From Acidobacteriota bacterium (GTDB lineage: Bacteria > Acidobacteriota > Vicinamibacteria > Vicinamibacterales > JAKQTR01), in NCBI GenBank assembly GCA_026393675.1, contig JAPKZQ010000039.1, positions 1-52,734 on the forward strand: a DNA stretch of 52,734 nucleotides, read 5' to 3'. The notes under the pieces were generated by a model that worked only from the letters and a program-made list of their open reading frames with translations, was not told the origin of the DNA and did not search any database. Below are positions 43,046 to 51,779 of the stretch, one piece after another (positions within the stretch are counted from its first letter, which is position 1; the number at the start of each line of letters is the position of its first letter). Position numbers and translations under genes: made by a program.

Positions 43046-44644
43046 TCAGCGCGTGTTAGCCGTCACTTGGCTCTCGTCGGGGGGGCACTCCAGCGATACG
43101 ATCGAGTGTTCACAGTCGCACCGCCATAACGTCTCCAGATCTGAATTGGTCTTGATGAGGGTCTTCTGTTCCTTGCCCGTGCCCATTTCCTTGACGGTCA
43201 CGTTGACCGTGCCGTTGGCATCGATATCAAATGTGATTTCAATCTACGGAACGCCACGCGGCGCGAGCCGAATGCCGTCGAAGTGGATCCGTCCGAGCGT
43301 GCGATTGTCGCGCGCAATCGGCCGCTCACCCTGCAACACATGCACCTCCACGCTCGATTGACTGTCGGCCGCCGTCGAGAACACCTCGCTTTTGCGCGTC
43401 GGAATCATCGTGTTGCGCGGAATCAGCGTCGTCAGCACGCCGCCGAGCGTTTCAATGCCAAGCGAGAACGGCGTCACGTCTAACAGGCACAAGTCCTTCA
43501 CTTCACCGGCCAGCACGCCAGCCCGGATGGCCGCGCCGAGCGCGACTACCTCGTCGGGATTGACGCCTTTGTACGGCTCTTTGCCGAACACGTCGCGCAC
43601 TATCTGCTGCACTCTCGGAATGCGGGTCGATCCACCGACCAGCACAACCGTGTCAATCTGCGACGGCTGAAGCCCCGCGTCGGCCATTGCCTGCTTGACC
43701 GGTCCCACGGTCTTCTGGAGCAGGTCTTCGACCAGTTCCTCGAACTTGGCCAGAGTCAGTTTCAACTGGAGACTCTTCGGACCGGTCGCATCCGCGCTGA
43801 TGAACGGCAGAAATATCTCCGTCCCCAACACCGTCGAGAGTTCTATCTTGGCGTTCTCGGCGGCCTCGCGGAGCCGCTGGAGTGCCCTCCGGTCCTTCGT
43901 CAGGTCGATCCCGTCGCTCTTCTTGAACTCGGCCGCTACCCACTCGATGATTCGTTGGTCGAGATTGTCGCCGCCGAGATGCGTGTCGCCGTTGGTCGAC
44001 TTGACTTCGACCACGCCCTCACCGACTTCCAGGATCGATATCTCGAAGGTGCCGCCGCCAAAGTCGTACACCGCGACCGTCTCGTCCTCTTTCTTGTCGT
44101 GCCCGTACGCCAGCGCCGCGGCAACAGTACTGCTAACGACCCTCATAACGTCCAGCCCGGCAATCGCTCCGGCCTCCTTGGTGGACTGCCGCTGCGCGTC
44201 GTTGAAGTACGCCGGGACGGTGATGACTGCCTTGGTGACCGGCTGCCCCAAATACGCCTCTGCCGCCCGCTTCAGCTTCTGCAGCACCATGGCAGAGACC
44301 TGCGCCGGCGCGAAGCGCTCCTCCTTGCCCGACACCTGCACTTGCACGGCCACGTGGTGTCCGTCACGCACGACGCAGTACGGCACCATCTTCATTTCTT
44401 CACTGAGTTCCTCGAAGCGTTGTCCCATGAACCGCTTGATGGAGAACACCGTGTTCTCCGGGTTGGTGATTGTCTGTCGCTTGGCAGCCTGCCCCACGAA
44501 GCGCTCGCCAGTCTCGCTGAACCCGACGACACTTGGCGTCAGCCTGCCTCCTTCGGCATTGGTGATGACGACTGACGCTCCGCCCTCCATGACCGCGACG
44601 ACCGAATTCGTGGTTCCGAGGTCGATTCCGATAATCTTGCTCAT
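43046..44644 (-). pseudogene. DnaK-like chaperone with in-frame amber codon and lost C-terminus
   Basis: Starts [21 protein letters not shown] (ATG 44644). The Hsp70 ATPase domain and the beginning of the substrate domain are recognisable ([38 protein letters not shown]). The frame stops at TAG (43244-43246) at LAPRGVP, where DnaK normally has Gln, then continues in frame as [21 protein letters not shown] and ends at TGA 43046. The C-terminal helical lid is missing. The NEPTAAA motif reads SSTVAAA (losing the Glu needed for ATPase coupling) and DLGGGTFD reads DFGGGTFE. Degenerate paralogue, not the main DnaK. Preceded by the M48 protease gene. Confidence 0.75.
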
Positions 44645-44706
44645 CGATATGTCCCCGCTGGTGTGCAATCCGGCCCGCGACGTTCATCGATGTATGTCGG
44701 TGTCGC

Positions 44707-46011
44707 CTAGCCAGAGCTGCTCTGTGCCGGTGAGGCGCTTAGCACTTCCCCAAGAAACTTGGTCAGTCGCCGTTCGACTGCTTCAAGACATGGAACGAGG
44801 TCGGCAGCTACGTGTGCCGGCTGCGAATCAACCTCTACTGCGGCGACTCCGATGGCACGAAGGCGATCCTCCAGGCAAGGATGGCTGTCCGTCGGGTGTG
44901 TGACTCCGTTGTCCATCTTTGGATCCAGCTTCAACCCGACAGAGCGGGCGACGCCGTCCGCAAAGACCGCCGACAGATTTATCGGGAGGTGACCGCTTCT
45001 GGCTTGCTCTGAGAACCATGCCGTTGCCGACCGGAAGAGCGGCACGGCCGCGATTGCCTTCGTTAGCGAGGAGGCGACTGCCTGAGGAGAAGTAACCAGG
45101 GGCGCAATTGAGTCCGCTCGCAACTCCCGAGCACGGCCAATCCGGGATTCGAGCCTGCGAAAGACCGCGAGATACCGCTCCAAGACCAAGAGTGGGACCC
45201 AAAGACCGACCGACATGGCAGCCGCGGCCTCGCCATCCGCATCGGCGACTCGGCGAAGCCCGGCGATTGCTTCCGATGCGCCGCGGTAGACAGGGTAGAA
45301 GCGTCTACTGTAGAAAGTGTCAGCTCCCGTGAAATGGGACAACTCATGAACAAGGACAGCCGTCAATTCGGACACCGTCAATAGTCGCAGTAGCGGTCCA
45401 GACAAGCACAGCGTCTGCCCTCGGACATGCCCCGCGACAGTATGGACTTCTGCTTCCGTAACGAAGAACGACGTGCCAAGCTCAATCACGACGGATTCGG
45501 GTTGGCGGCATTCCAACCGTGCTCCAATCTGTCCTAGCAGACGAAAGAGGTCCGGCGCATCTTGTTGGCATATGGGTAGAGCCAGTGTGTGCACTCGGAT
45601 CCGCCGCACGGACAAGAACCCGGCTCTTACTATCTGCCACAATCCAATGGCGCACCCAACCATGATCAACACGTATCCCAGCACTCCTTTCATCGGGATC
45701 CTTACCCTCGCGCCCGGTGTCGCCAGGTACTCAAACAACGAACCAAGCAGCCAACTCAACCCTCCAGCAACGGCGAGTATTAGACCTGCACAGAGCGCCA
45801 GGGCCAAGTACATTCCCGGTACGAAGAAGAGGGCGAGGGCCAATCTCCCACGATGATCCGCCATGACCCGCCCAGCAAGCGCAGCATTCTGGGCTGTCCC
45901 AGTACCCACCGCCATTTTGGCGATCTGCTGAATCGTCGATGCCGCTGTTGGATCCGGCCGCCGCTTCCAAGCCGATTTGATGCTCTTAAAGATGTCGAGA
46001 GAGCTTGGCAT
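44707..46011 (-). CDS. M48-type membrane metalloprotease
   Basis: 434 residues from ATG 46011 (AAGGAG just upstream). Two membrane segments (about 65-110 and 130-155), then the HExxH protease signature LTAVLVHELSHFTGADTFYS (His at about 222), fitting M48 (HtpX/Ste24-like) enzymes. The third ligand is probably Glu in RIGRARELRADSIAP. Upstream of the DnaK-like pseudogene on the same strand (62-base gap), so the two may once have formed a stress-response unit. Substrate unknown. Confidence 0.7.
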   Translation of the reverse strand: MPSSLDIFKSIKSAWKRRPDPTAASTIQQIAKMAVGTGTAQNAALAGRVMADHRGRLALALFFVPGMYLALALCAGLILAVAGGLSWLLGSLFEYLATPGARVRIPMKGVLGYVLIMVGCAIGLWQIVRAGFLSVRRIRVHTLALPICQQDAPDLFRLLGQIGARLECRQPESVVIELGTSFFVTEAEVHTVAGHVRGQTLCLSGPLLRLLTVSELTAVLVHELSHFTGADTFYSRRFYPVYRGASEAIAGLRRVADADGEAAAAMSVGLWVPLLVLERYLAVFRRLESRIGRARELRADSIAPLVTSPQAVASSLTKAIAAVPLFRSATAWFSEQARSGHLPINLSAVFADGVARSVGLKLDPKMDNGVTHPTDSHPCLEDRLRAIGVAAVEVDSQPAHVAADLVPCLEAVERRLTKFLGEVLSASPAQSSSG

Positions 46012-46320
46012 GCACTCCTTGCCGCTCGGGCATCTGGCGTTGGCCAACCGCCCGAGCACCGGACTTCGAATGCTAGCCACGCTCCGTTGGAACTTGCAAG
46101 GGAATCCGGTAAGCGCCTCCCCAAGGTCGCTGCGTGACGTGCTTCCCCCGCCTTGTTGCCGGCCCCGCCCAGACTCGAGGAGGTGCTGGCGGCGCTAGGC
46201 ACCGCAGGCGGCCGAAGCCGCCGGTTGAGAGTCCTTGGCAGGAACACCGTGCCAACGGCTGCCACGCATCTAGCAAGACCGCTTCAACACGGCTCGGACC
46301 TTGCACTCGTGTTGGCTCTG
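46012..46320. other. Intergenic region between M48 gene and RAYT
   Basis: Divergent upstream regions of the protease gene and the transposase gene; no small gene or known RNA recognised. Confidence 0.45.
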
Positions 46321-46812
46321 ATGAGCCGTCCCCATCGCCTCGATCCAAGTGAGTATGTCGGCATCCGTCAGTACTTCCTGACCATTTGCACGCACCAGCG
46401 CAATTGCGAGTTCGGCGATGCGGACACGATCGCGCTGGTCTGGGCGCAATTTCTGCGCGTCTCGGTGGCCGCACAGTTCGCAATTCTTGCTTACTGCTTC
46501 ATGCCCGACCACCTGCACGCCATTGTCACGGGTCAGTCGGAGAACGCCGACTTCCGAGGCTTCGTGCGTCGCGCCAAACAGCGGTCGGGTTTTGCGTTCG
46601 CGCAGGTTGCGGGGCGCCGATTGTGGCAGGAGAGTTACTTCGAGCGGTTGGTGCGTAGCGACGAGCGCGTCGCAGAACTCATCAAGTACATCATCGAAAA
46701 CCCTGTTCGGGCAGGGTTGGTGGAAAGGTTGACCGAGTATCCGCACTGGGGATCTCAGATCTATTCGCGCGAAGAGCTCCTGGAATTCGTTGCGCGTGAA
46801 TGCCGGGTCTGA
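46321..46812 (+). CDS. REP-associated tyrosine transposase (RAYT)
   Basis: 163 residues from ATG 46321 (an upstream in-frame extension is not family-like). Y1/IS200-like fold: YFLTICTHQRN, the HUH motif FMPDHLHAIV, and the catalytic Tyr in LWQESYFERLVRSDE; ENPVRAGLVERLTEYPHWGS is a RAYT hallmark. RAYTs mobilise REP palindromes and are usually single-copy genes flanked by them. Here the first REP palindrome overlaps the stop codon region. Confidence 0.9.
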   Translation: MSRPHRLDPSEYVGIRQYFLTICTHQRNCEFGDADTIALVWAQFLRVSVAAQFAILAYCFMPDHLHAIVTGQSENADFRGFVRRAKQRSGFAFAQVAGRRLWQESYFERLVRSDERVAELIKYIIENPVRAGLVERLTEYPHWGSQIYSREELLEFVARECRV

Positions 46813-46941
46813 AGACCCGGCCTCCAGCTTGAATACCCACTCCTCCAGTGTGAAGACCCGGTCTCCAGCTTGAGTACCCCCTCAGACAGTGTGAAGACCC
46901 GCCCTCCAGCTTGGACAGAATGCCGGGTCTTCAGCCCCGGC
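46802..46941. repeat. REP cluster beside RAYT: two palindromes and three 41-bp direct repeats
   Basis: Palindrome 1: GCCGGGTCT-GA-AGACCCGGC (46802-46821). Three tandem copies starting TGAAGACCCG at 46810, 46851 and 46892 (41-base spacing) each contain CTCCAGCTTG. The last palindrome is GCCGGGTCTTCAGCCCCGGC (46922-46941). The cluster begins inside the RAYT coding end and stops 18 bases before the trp promoter. Confidence 0.85.
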
Positions 46942-46958
46942 ACTCAGGTGCACGGCGT

Positions 46959-46987
46959 TTGACAGAGTGGAGGCCCTCTGGTAGCCT
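46959..46987 (+). promoter_or_regulatory. Promoter of the tryptophan operon
   Basis: TTGACA (46959-46964), 17-base spacer, TAGCCT (46982-46987). The start would fall about 46994, within a few bases of the leader-peptide ATG. Confidence 0.55.
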
Positions 46988-46998
46988 CTTCGCAGGAA

Positions 46999-47067
46999 AT
47001 GACGAAATCTCTCAGCGGCATCACCGTGTATCCGACTTGGTGGTGGTGGTGTGTCCAGACCAGCTGA
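46999..47067 (+). CDS. trpL: trp operon leader peptide
   Basis: 22 codons, starting MTKSLSG and containing four consecutive Trp codons (47038-47049) followed by CVQTS and TGA. With the hairpins downstream this is a classic attenuation leader. AGGA is too close to the ATG for a normal ribosome site; with the predicted transcript start so near, initiation may be almost leaderless. Confidence 0.85.
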   Translation: MTKSLSGITVYPTWWWWCVQTS

Positions 47068-47144
47068 GAGGCTTGATTCCTAAGATCGACGACGCGAGAT
47101 AGACCACAAAGCCTTTTCAGCCAACCGGCTGGAGAGGCTTTTTT
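47009..47144 (+). promoter_or_regulatory. Tryptophan attenuator
   Basis: Segment 1 CTCTCAGC (47009-47016) pairs with segment 2 GCTGAGAG (47063-47070). Segment 2, as GCTGAGAGGCTT (47063-47074), also pairs with segment 3 AAGCCTTTTCAGC (47109-47121) as antiterminator with one bulge. Segment 3 pairs with segment 4 in the terminator. A ribosome stalled at the Trp codons sits between segments 1 and 2 and so favours 2:3; one that reaches the stop covers segment 2 and allows the terminator. Confidence 0.82.
47108..47144 (+). terminator. Attenuator terminator
   Basis: Stem AAAGCCT/AGGCTTT continued by CAGCC/GGCTG with loop AACC, then TTTTTT (47139-47144). Ends nine bases before the aroDE start. Confidence 0.85.
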
Positions 47145-47152
47145 CGTTTGTG

Positions 47153-48616
47153 ATGTCCATGGCAGAAGGCCCAGGAATCTGCGCCACGGTGACGGCCCGC
47201 ACGATGGCCGACCTGATTCGCGTCCGCGACGGGGTTGCGGGTGCCGACCTGGTCGAGATGCGTCTCGACACCGTGCCGGATCCGGATGTTGATGCCGCGC
47301 TCAAGGGCCGCCGTCTCCCGGTCGTCGTCACGTGCCGGTGGACCGCCGAAGGTGGCCACTTCACAGGGACTGAACAGGAGCGGCGCGCGCTGCTCCTGCG
47401 GGCGCTCGGTGCGGGTGCCGAGTTCGTCGACATCGAGTGGCGGGCAGGACTTGATGATGTGATCCGGTCGCGCCACGGACGCAACGTCGTGCTGTCGTAC
47501 CACGACTTCGGGGGCGTGCCCGCCGATCTGTCCTCGCGGGTGGACGCGATGCTGGCCACCGGCGCCGAGGTCGTGAAAGTGGCCGTCATGGCATCGCGGC
47601 TGAGCGACTGCCTGCCATTGCTGCAACTGGGTCGGAAGCATCGAGGCCGGCGCATCGTACTTCTGGCGATGGGCGAGGCCGGTCTTGTGACGCGCGTGTT
47701 CGCGGCGCGGTTTGGATCGTGCTGGACCTACGCCGGCGAAGGCGTGGCGCCTGGCCAGATGAGCACAGCGCAGCTCATCGGCGAGCTGGCGTTCCGACGG
47801 ATCGGTGCAGACACTCGCGTGTATGGACTGTTCGGTCGCGGGATCTCGCATTCGCCATCGCCCGCGATGCACAACGCCGGATTCGCCGAAGTAGGCGTCG
47901 ATGCCGCCTACGTGCCGTTGCCGGCCGCAGATGCTGATGATGCGATGACGTTTGCTCGCGGATTCGATCTGGCTGGCGCCAGCGTGACGATACCATTCAA
48001 GGTCGACCTCTTCGGTTGTCTCGATGATGTCGATCCCGGAGCGAAAGCCCTCGGCGCCATCAACACCCTTGCGCACGCCAACGGCCGGTGGTCGGGCACC
48101 AACACCGATGGACAGGGATTTGTTGCAGGCCTGCGCATTGATGTGCCACGCGGAACCCGGGTTGCGATCCTGGGGACAGGCGGCGCCGCGCGCGCGGTGG
48201 CAACGGCCCTCCGGGACGCCGGCGCGAATGTGACGGTGTTCGGGCGCTCGGCCGATACAGCCAGGGATGTGGCGACCGCTCTCGGCGTGTCGGGCGCGGC
48301 GCGTCCGGTGCCGCTGTCGAGCTGGGACCTGCTCGTCAACGCGACGCCGGTCGGGACGTATCCCGACGTGGAGCGGACCTCGTTTCCCGAAGGTGTGTTC
48401 GATGGCGGAACCGTCTACGACCTGGTCTATCACCCAGAGAAGACGCGACTCCTTCGCGACGCCGAACTGGCAGGATGCCGGACGATCGGCGGCCTCACCA
48501 TGTTGATTGAACAAGCCCGGCTCCAGCAGGCGTGGTGGACGGGCCGTACGCCGAGTGTCGCCGCGCTCCATGCCGCCGCGGTCCGGACGCTCGCAACCCG
48601 AACGGAACAGTCATGA
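47153..48616 (+). CDS. aroDE: Bifunctional 3-dehydroquinate dehydratase (type I) / shikimate dehydrogenase
   Basis: About 487 residues. N-domain (about 1-215) is type I dehydroquinase: VEMRLDTVPDPDV, VVVTCRWTAEGG, VVLSYHDFGGVP, VVKVAVMAS with Schiff-base Lys, and ARFGSCWTYAG. C-domain (about 220-485) is shikimate dehydrogenase: GLFGRGISHSPSPAMHNAGF, GASVTIPFKVDLF, NTDGQGFVAGL, NADP-binding GTGGAARAVATAL, and NATPVGTYPDV. The domain order is AroD-AroE, like plant-type fusions. Start codon could be ATG 47153 or 47159. First structural gene after the trp attenuator, so supply of shikimate is tied to tryptophan level. Confidence 0.92.
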   Translation: MSMAEGPGICATVTARTMADLIRVRDGVAGADLVEMRLDTVPDPDVDAALKGRRLPVVVTCRWTAEGGHFTGTEQERRALLLRALGAGAEFVDIEWRAGLDDVIRSRHGRNVVLSYHDFGGVPADLSSRVDAMLATGAEVVKVAVMASRLSDCLPLLQLGRKHRGRRIVLLAMGEAGLVTRVFAARFGSCWTYAGEGVAPGQMSTAQLIGELAFRRIGADTRVYGLFGRGISHSPSPAMHNAGFAEVGVDAAYVPLPAADADDAMTFARGFDLAGASVTIPFKVDLFGCLDDVDPGAKALGAINTLAHANGRWSGTNTDGQGFVAGLRIDVPRGTRVAILGTGGAARAVATALRDAGANVTVFGRSADTARDVATALGVSGAARPVPLSSWDLLVNATPVGTYPDVERTSFPEGVFDGGTVYDLVYHPEKTRLLRDAELAGCRTIGGLTMLIEQARLQQAWWTGRTPSVAALHAAAVRTLATRTEQS

Positions 48617-50088
48617 ACCTCACGACCTTTGAGCAGTTTGTCGAATGGGCCAAGCAGGGAACGTTTGTGCCGGTGTGCAAGGAGATCATGGCCGATCTGC
48701 TGACGCCGGTGTCGGCGTTCCTGAAGATCGCGGAGCACTCCGACTACGCGTACCTGCTGGAAAGCGTGGAAGGCGGCGAGCAGGTTGCCCGCTACTCGTT
48801 TCTCGGCAAGGATCCGTTCCTGATCCTCCGCGCCGTCGACGGCGTCGTCACCCTCGAGCGCAGTGGCACCACGACGATCAGCGAGGAGGGCTTTGTCCCC
48901 ACGTTGCGACGGGTGATGGCCGAGTTCCGCTCGCCCTCCGTGCCCGGCCTGCCGCGGTTCACGGGTGGAGCCGTCGGGTTCATGGGGTACGACGCGGTCT
49001 CCTGGTTCGAGCCGGTCATGCTGCAGCCGGTGTCGGAGGCCGATCCGGTCATCGATCAGGCCGGCTTCATGTTGTTTGACACGGTGCTCGCCTTCGACCA
49101 TGTGCAGCACCGCATCCTGATCATCGCGAATGCCCGGATCTCCGCCGATGATGACCTGCACGCGCTCTACCAGTTCGCGTGCGCGAAGATCGAGTTTCTC
49201 GAGCGCGAGTTGGAGCGCAACCTGTCGCAGGGAGAACGTCAGACGGCCGCGCCAATCGATATGCCGCCAAACATGACGCGTGAGCAATTCGAACAGCACG
49301 TGCGCTCGGCCAAGGAGTTGATCGCGGCGGGGGACATCTACCAGGTGGTCCTGTCGCAGCGCTTCGAGGCGGACCTCGATGCCGATCCCTTCGCCGTCTA
49401 CCGGGCCCTGCGTCACGTAAATCCGTCGCCATACATGTTCTTCGTGAAGATGGCTGACGTGTCGATGGTCGGGGCATCGCCCGAGATGCTCGTGCGCGTG
49501 GAAGGCCGGCGGGTGGAGACCCATCCGATTGCCGGGACGCGCCCGCGAGGGCCGACCGCCGAGGAGGATCAGCTCCTGGCAGAGGAACTGAAGGCCAGCG
49601 AGAAGGAGCGGGCCGAGCACGTCATGCTGGTCGATCTCGGCCGCAACGATATCGGGCGGGTGTGCGAGTACGGGTCGGTGCGCGTGTCCCAGTTCATGGC
49701 GCTCGAACGCTATTCGCACGTCATGCACCTGGTCTCGATTGTCGAGGGCAAGCTCGCCGAGGATCGCGATCGGTTGGACGCGCTGGTCTCCTGCTTCCCG
49801 GCGGGGACGGTATCTGGCGCGCCAAAGGTCCGTGCGATGGAGATTATTGCGAGCCTCGAGCCATCCCGTCGCGGTGCCTATGGCGGCGCGGTGGGATACC
49901 TCGACTTTGCGGGCAACCTGGATTTCTGCATCACGATTCGCACCGTCGTCATCGTGGGCCGCCGGGCCCTGGTGCAGGCTGGGGCGGGCATTGTCGCCGA
50001 CTCGGACCCGACGGCGGAATTTGAAGAGACGCGCGACAAGGCGCGAGCGATGTTTCGCGCGCTGGATCTGGCTCAGCAGGGGTTGTAG
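48613..50088 (+). CDS. trpE: Anthranilate synthase component I
   Basis: 491 residues from ATG 48613 (ATGA overlap with aroDE). The N-terminal feedback region has AYLLESVEGGEQVARYSFLG (LLES motif for tryptophan inhibition). The chorismate-binding domain has AGDIYQVVLSQRFE, VGASPEMLVRVEGRRVETHPIAGTRPRG, HVMLVDLGRNDIGR and FPAGTVSGAPKVRAMEII. Works with TrpG. Confidence 0.95.
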   Translation: MNLTTFEQFVEWAKQGTFVPVCKEIMADLLTPVSAFLKIAEHSDYAYLLESVEGGEQVARYSFLGKDPFLILRAVDGVVTLERSGTTTISEEGFVPTLRRVMAEFRSPSVPGLPRFTGGAVGFMGYDAVSWFEPVMLQPVSEADPVIDQAGFMLFDTVLAFDHVQHRILIIANARISADDDLHALYQFACAKIEFLERELERNLSQGERQTAAPIDMPPNMTREQFEQHVRSAKELIAAGDIYQVVLSQRFEADLDADPFAVYRALRHVNPSPYMFFVKMADVSMVGASPEMLVRVEGRRVETHPIAGTRPRGPTAEEDQLLAEELKASEKERAEHVMLVDLGRNDIGRVCEYGSVRVSQFMALERYSHVMHLVSIVEGKLAEDRDRLDALVSCFPAGTVSGAPKVRAMEIIASLEPSRRGAYGGAVGYLDFAGNLDFCITIRTVVIVGRRALVQAGAGIVADSDPTAEFEETRDKARAMFRALDLAQQGL

Positions 50089-50102
50089 GACGGTGCGCGC
50101 GA

Positions 50103-50120
50103 CTCGGGCTTCGGCCCGAG
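50103..50120 (+). promoter_or_regulatory. UUCG-tetraloop hairpin between trpE and trpG
   Basis: Perfect stem CTCGGGC-TTCG-GCCCGAG in the 63-base gap. No U-tract follows; likely an mRNA stability or processing structure rather than a terminator. Confidence 0.6.
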
Positions 50121-50151
50121 AGGCGTCGGGTGAAGCGAGAGGGGCAACGAC

Positions 50152-50721
50152 GTGTTGTTGATCATCGACAACTTTGATTCGTTCACCTACAACCTCGTCC
50201 AGTATTTTGGCGAGCTTGGGGCGACGCCCGTCGTGTTTCGCAGCAACGCGATCACGATCCCGGAGATCGACGCGTTGCGGCCGGAGCGCATCGTGATCTC
50301 GCCCGGACCCGGCCGGCCCGAGGATGCCGGTGTGTCGGAGGACGTGATCCGGGCCTTCGCTGGCAAGTTGCCGATTCTCGGCGTCTGTCTCGGCCATCAG
50401 GCGATCGGGCACGTGTTTGGGGGGCGCGTCGTGCGCGCGCCGCGGCCGAGGCACGGCAAGGTGTCGTCGATCGAGCACGATGGCAAGGGCCTCTTCCAGG
50501 GATTGCGGGGCGCGTTTGACGCCGGTCGTTATCACTCGCTGGCGGTAGCCGAGGACGGTTGGCCGGCAGACCTCGAAGTGACCGCGCGCGCCGCCGGCGA
50601 TGGCGTCGTGATGGCGTTGCGGCACAGGACATGGCAGGTACACGGCGTCCAGTTTCATCCGGAGTCGGTGCTGACCCCCGAAGGCAGGCACCTGCTTCGC
50701 AATTTCCTCAATCTCAAGTAG
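50152..50721 (+). CDS. trpG: Anthranilate synthase component II (glutamine amidotransferase)
   Basis: 189 residues from GTG 50152 (GAGAGGGG upstream). DNFDSFTYNLVQYF, oxyanion loop SPGPGRPEDAG, catalytic Cys in LGVCLGHQAIG and His-Glu in GVQFHPESVLTPEG. Could also serve para-aminobenzoate synthase (PabA), as in many single-copy species. Confidence 0.95.
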   Translation: MLLIIDNFDSFTYNLVQYFGELGATPVVFRSNAITIPEIDALRPERIVISPGPGRPEDAGVSEDVIRAFAGKLPILGVCLGHQAIGHVFGGRVVRAPRPRHGKVSSIEHDGKGLFQGLRGAFDAGRYHSLAVAEDGWPADLEVTARAAGDGVVMALRHRTWQVHGVQFHPESVLTPEGRHLLRNFLNLK

Positions 50722-50735
50722 CGGAGGCGCATGCC

Positions 50736-51776
50736 ATGCTGGGCGATCTGCTCCAGACCGTGATGCGGCGGCAGGATCTGACCGCTGATGAAGCCAGGGC
50801 CGCGATGGATGCCATCATCGACGGCCACGCGCGCGGCGCCCAGGTGGCAGGTCTGCTCGTGGGCCTGGCCATGAAGGGCGAACGCCCGGACGAGATCGTC
50901 GGGTTCGCGCGCAGTATGCGGGCACGGGCGGTCAGCATCCGCTCCCCGGAGGGTGGCACGGTCGACCTGTGCGGCACCGGCGGAGACGGGGCCGGCACGT
51001 TCAACATCTCCTCTGTCGCCGCCATTGTCGTGGCCGCCTGCGGCGTCACCGTGGCGAAGCACGGCAATCGGTCGGTCTCGAGCCGGTGCGGCAGCGCGGA
51101 CGTGTTCGAGGCCCTGGGCGTGAACGTCGCGGCGCCGCCTCCGGTCGTCGAAACGTGCCTTGCCGAGACCGGCATGGCGTTTCTCTTCGCCCCGGTGTTC
51201 CATCCCTCCATGCGAAACGTCGCCGAGGTGAGAAGGGAACTGGGCGTGAGAACCGCGTTCAACCTGCTTGGCCCGCTGACCAACCCGACCCAGCCCAGAC
51301 GGCAGCTCATCGGCGTGCCGAGGCCCGAACTCACCGAGTTGATTGCGCGGTCGCTCTCGCTGCTCGGTTCCGAGCGTGCGTGGGTGGTGCATGGTGCCGA
51401 CGGGCTCGATGAGATCTCGACCACCGGCTACACGAAGGTGTCCGAGTCGCGTGGCCGCACGGTCAACACTTTCTATCTGCATCCGGGCGACGTCGGCTTG
51501 CCGAAAGCCACGCCCGCATCACTCGCCGGAGGCGACGCGGCCACTAACGCGGAGATTGCGCGAGACATCCTTCGGGGCACCAGAGGGCCTGCGCGCGACA
51601 TCGTGCTCCTGAACGCCGGGGCCGTGCTGCTGCTGGCAGGCAAGGCGGACACGCTTCGCGACGGCATCGCACGGGCAGGAGAAGCGATCGACTCCGGCGC
51701 CGGACGGGCCGTGCTCGATCGTCTCGTATCTGCGTCTCACAACGTGGGCGGCACGTCTGTGAAAGGCGAGGCATAA
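50736..51776 (+). CDS. trpD: Anthranilate phosphoribosyltransferase
   Basis: 346 residues from ATG 50736 (GGAGG eight bases upstream); 14 bases after trpG. PRPP/anthranilate motifs: LCGTGGDGAGTFNISS, KHGNRSVSSRCGSADVFEALG, FAPVFHPSMRNVAEVRRELGVRT, FNLLGPLTNP, VVHGADGLDEIS. Confidence 0.95.
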   Translation: MLGDLLQTVMRRQDLTADEARAAMDAIIDGHARGAQVAGLLVGLAMKGERPDEIVGFARSMRARAVSIRSPEGGTVDLCGTGGDGAGTFNISSVAAIVVAACGVTVAKHGNRSVSSRCGSADVFEALGVNVAAPPPVVETCLAETGMAFLFAPVFHPSMRNVAEVRRELGVRTAFNLLGPLTNPTQPRRQLIGVPRPELTELIARSLSLLGSERAWVVHGADGLDEISTTGYTKVSESRGRTVNTFYLHPGDVGLPKATPASLAGGDAATNAEIARDILRGTRGPARDIVLLNAGAVLLLAGKADTLRDGIARAGEAIDSGAGRAVLDRLVSASHNVGGTSVKGEA

Positions 51777-51779
51777 CCA

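Noticed and set aside
46802-46941. CRISPR array beside the RAYT gene
   Set aside because: Only three repeats at 41-base spacing, with conserved intervening sequence and REP palindromes; no cas genes.
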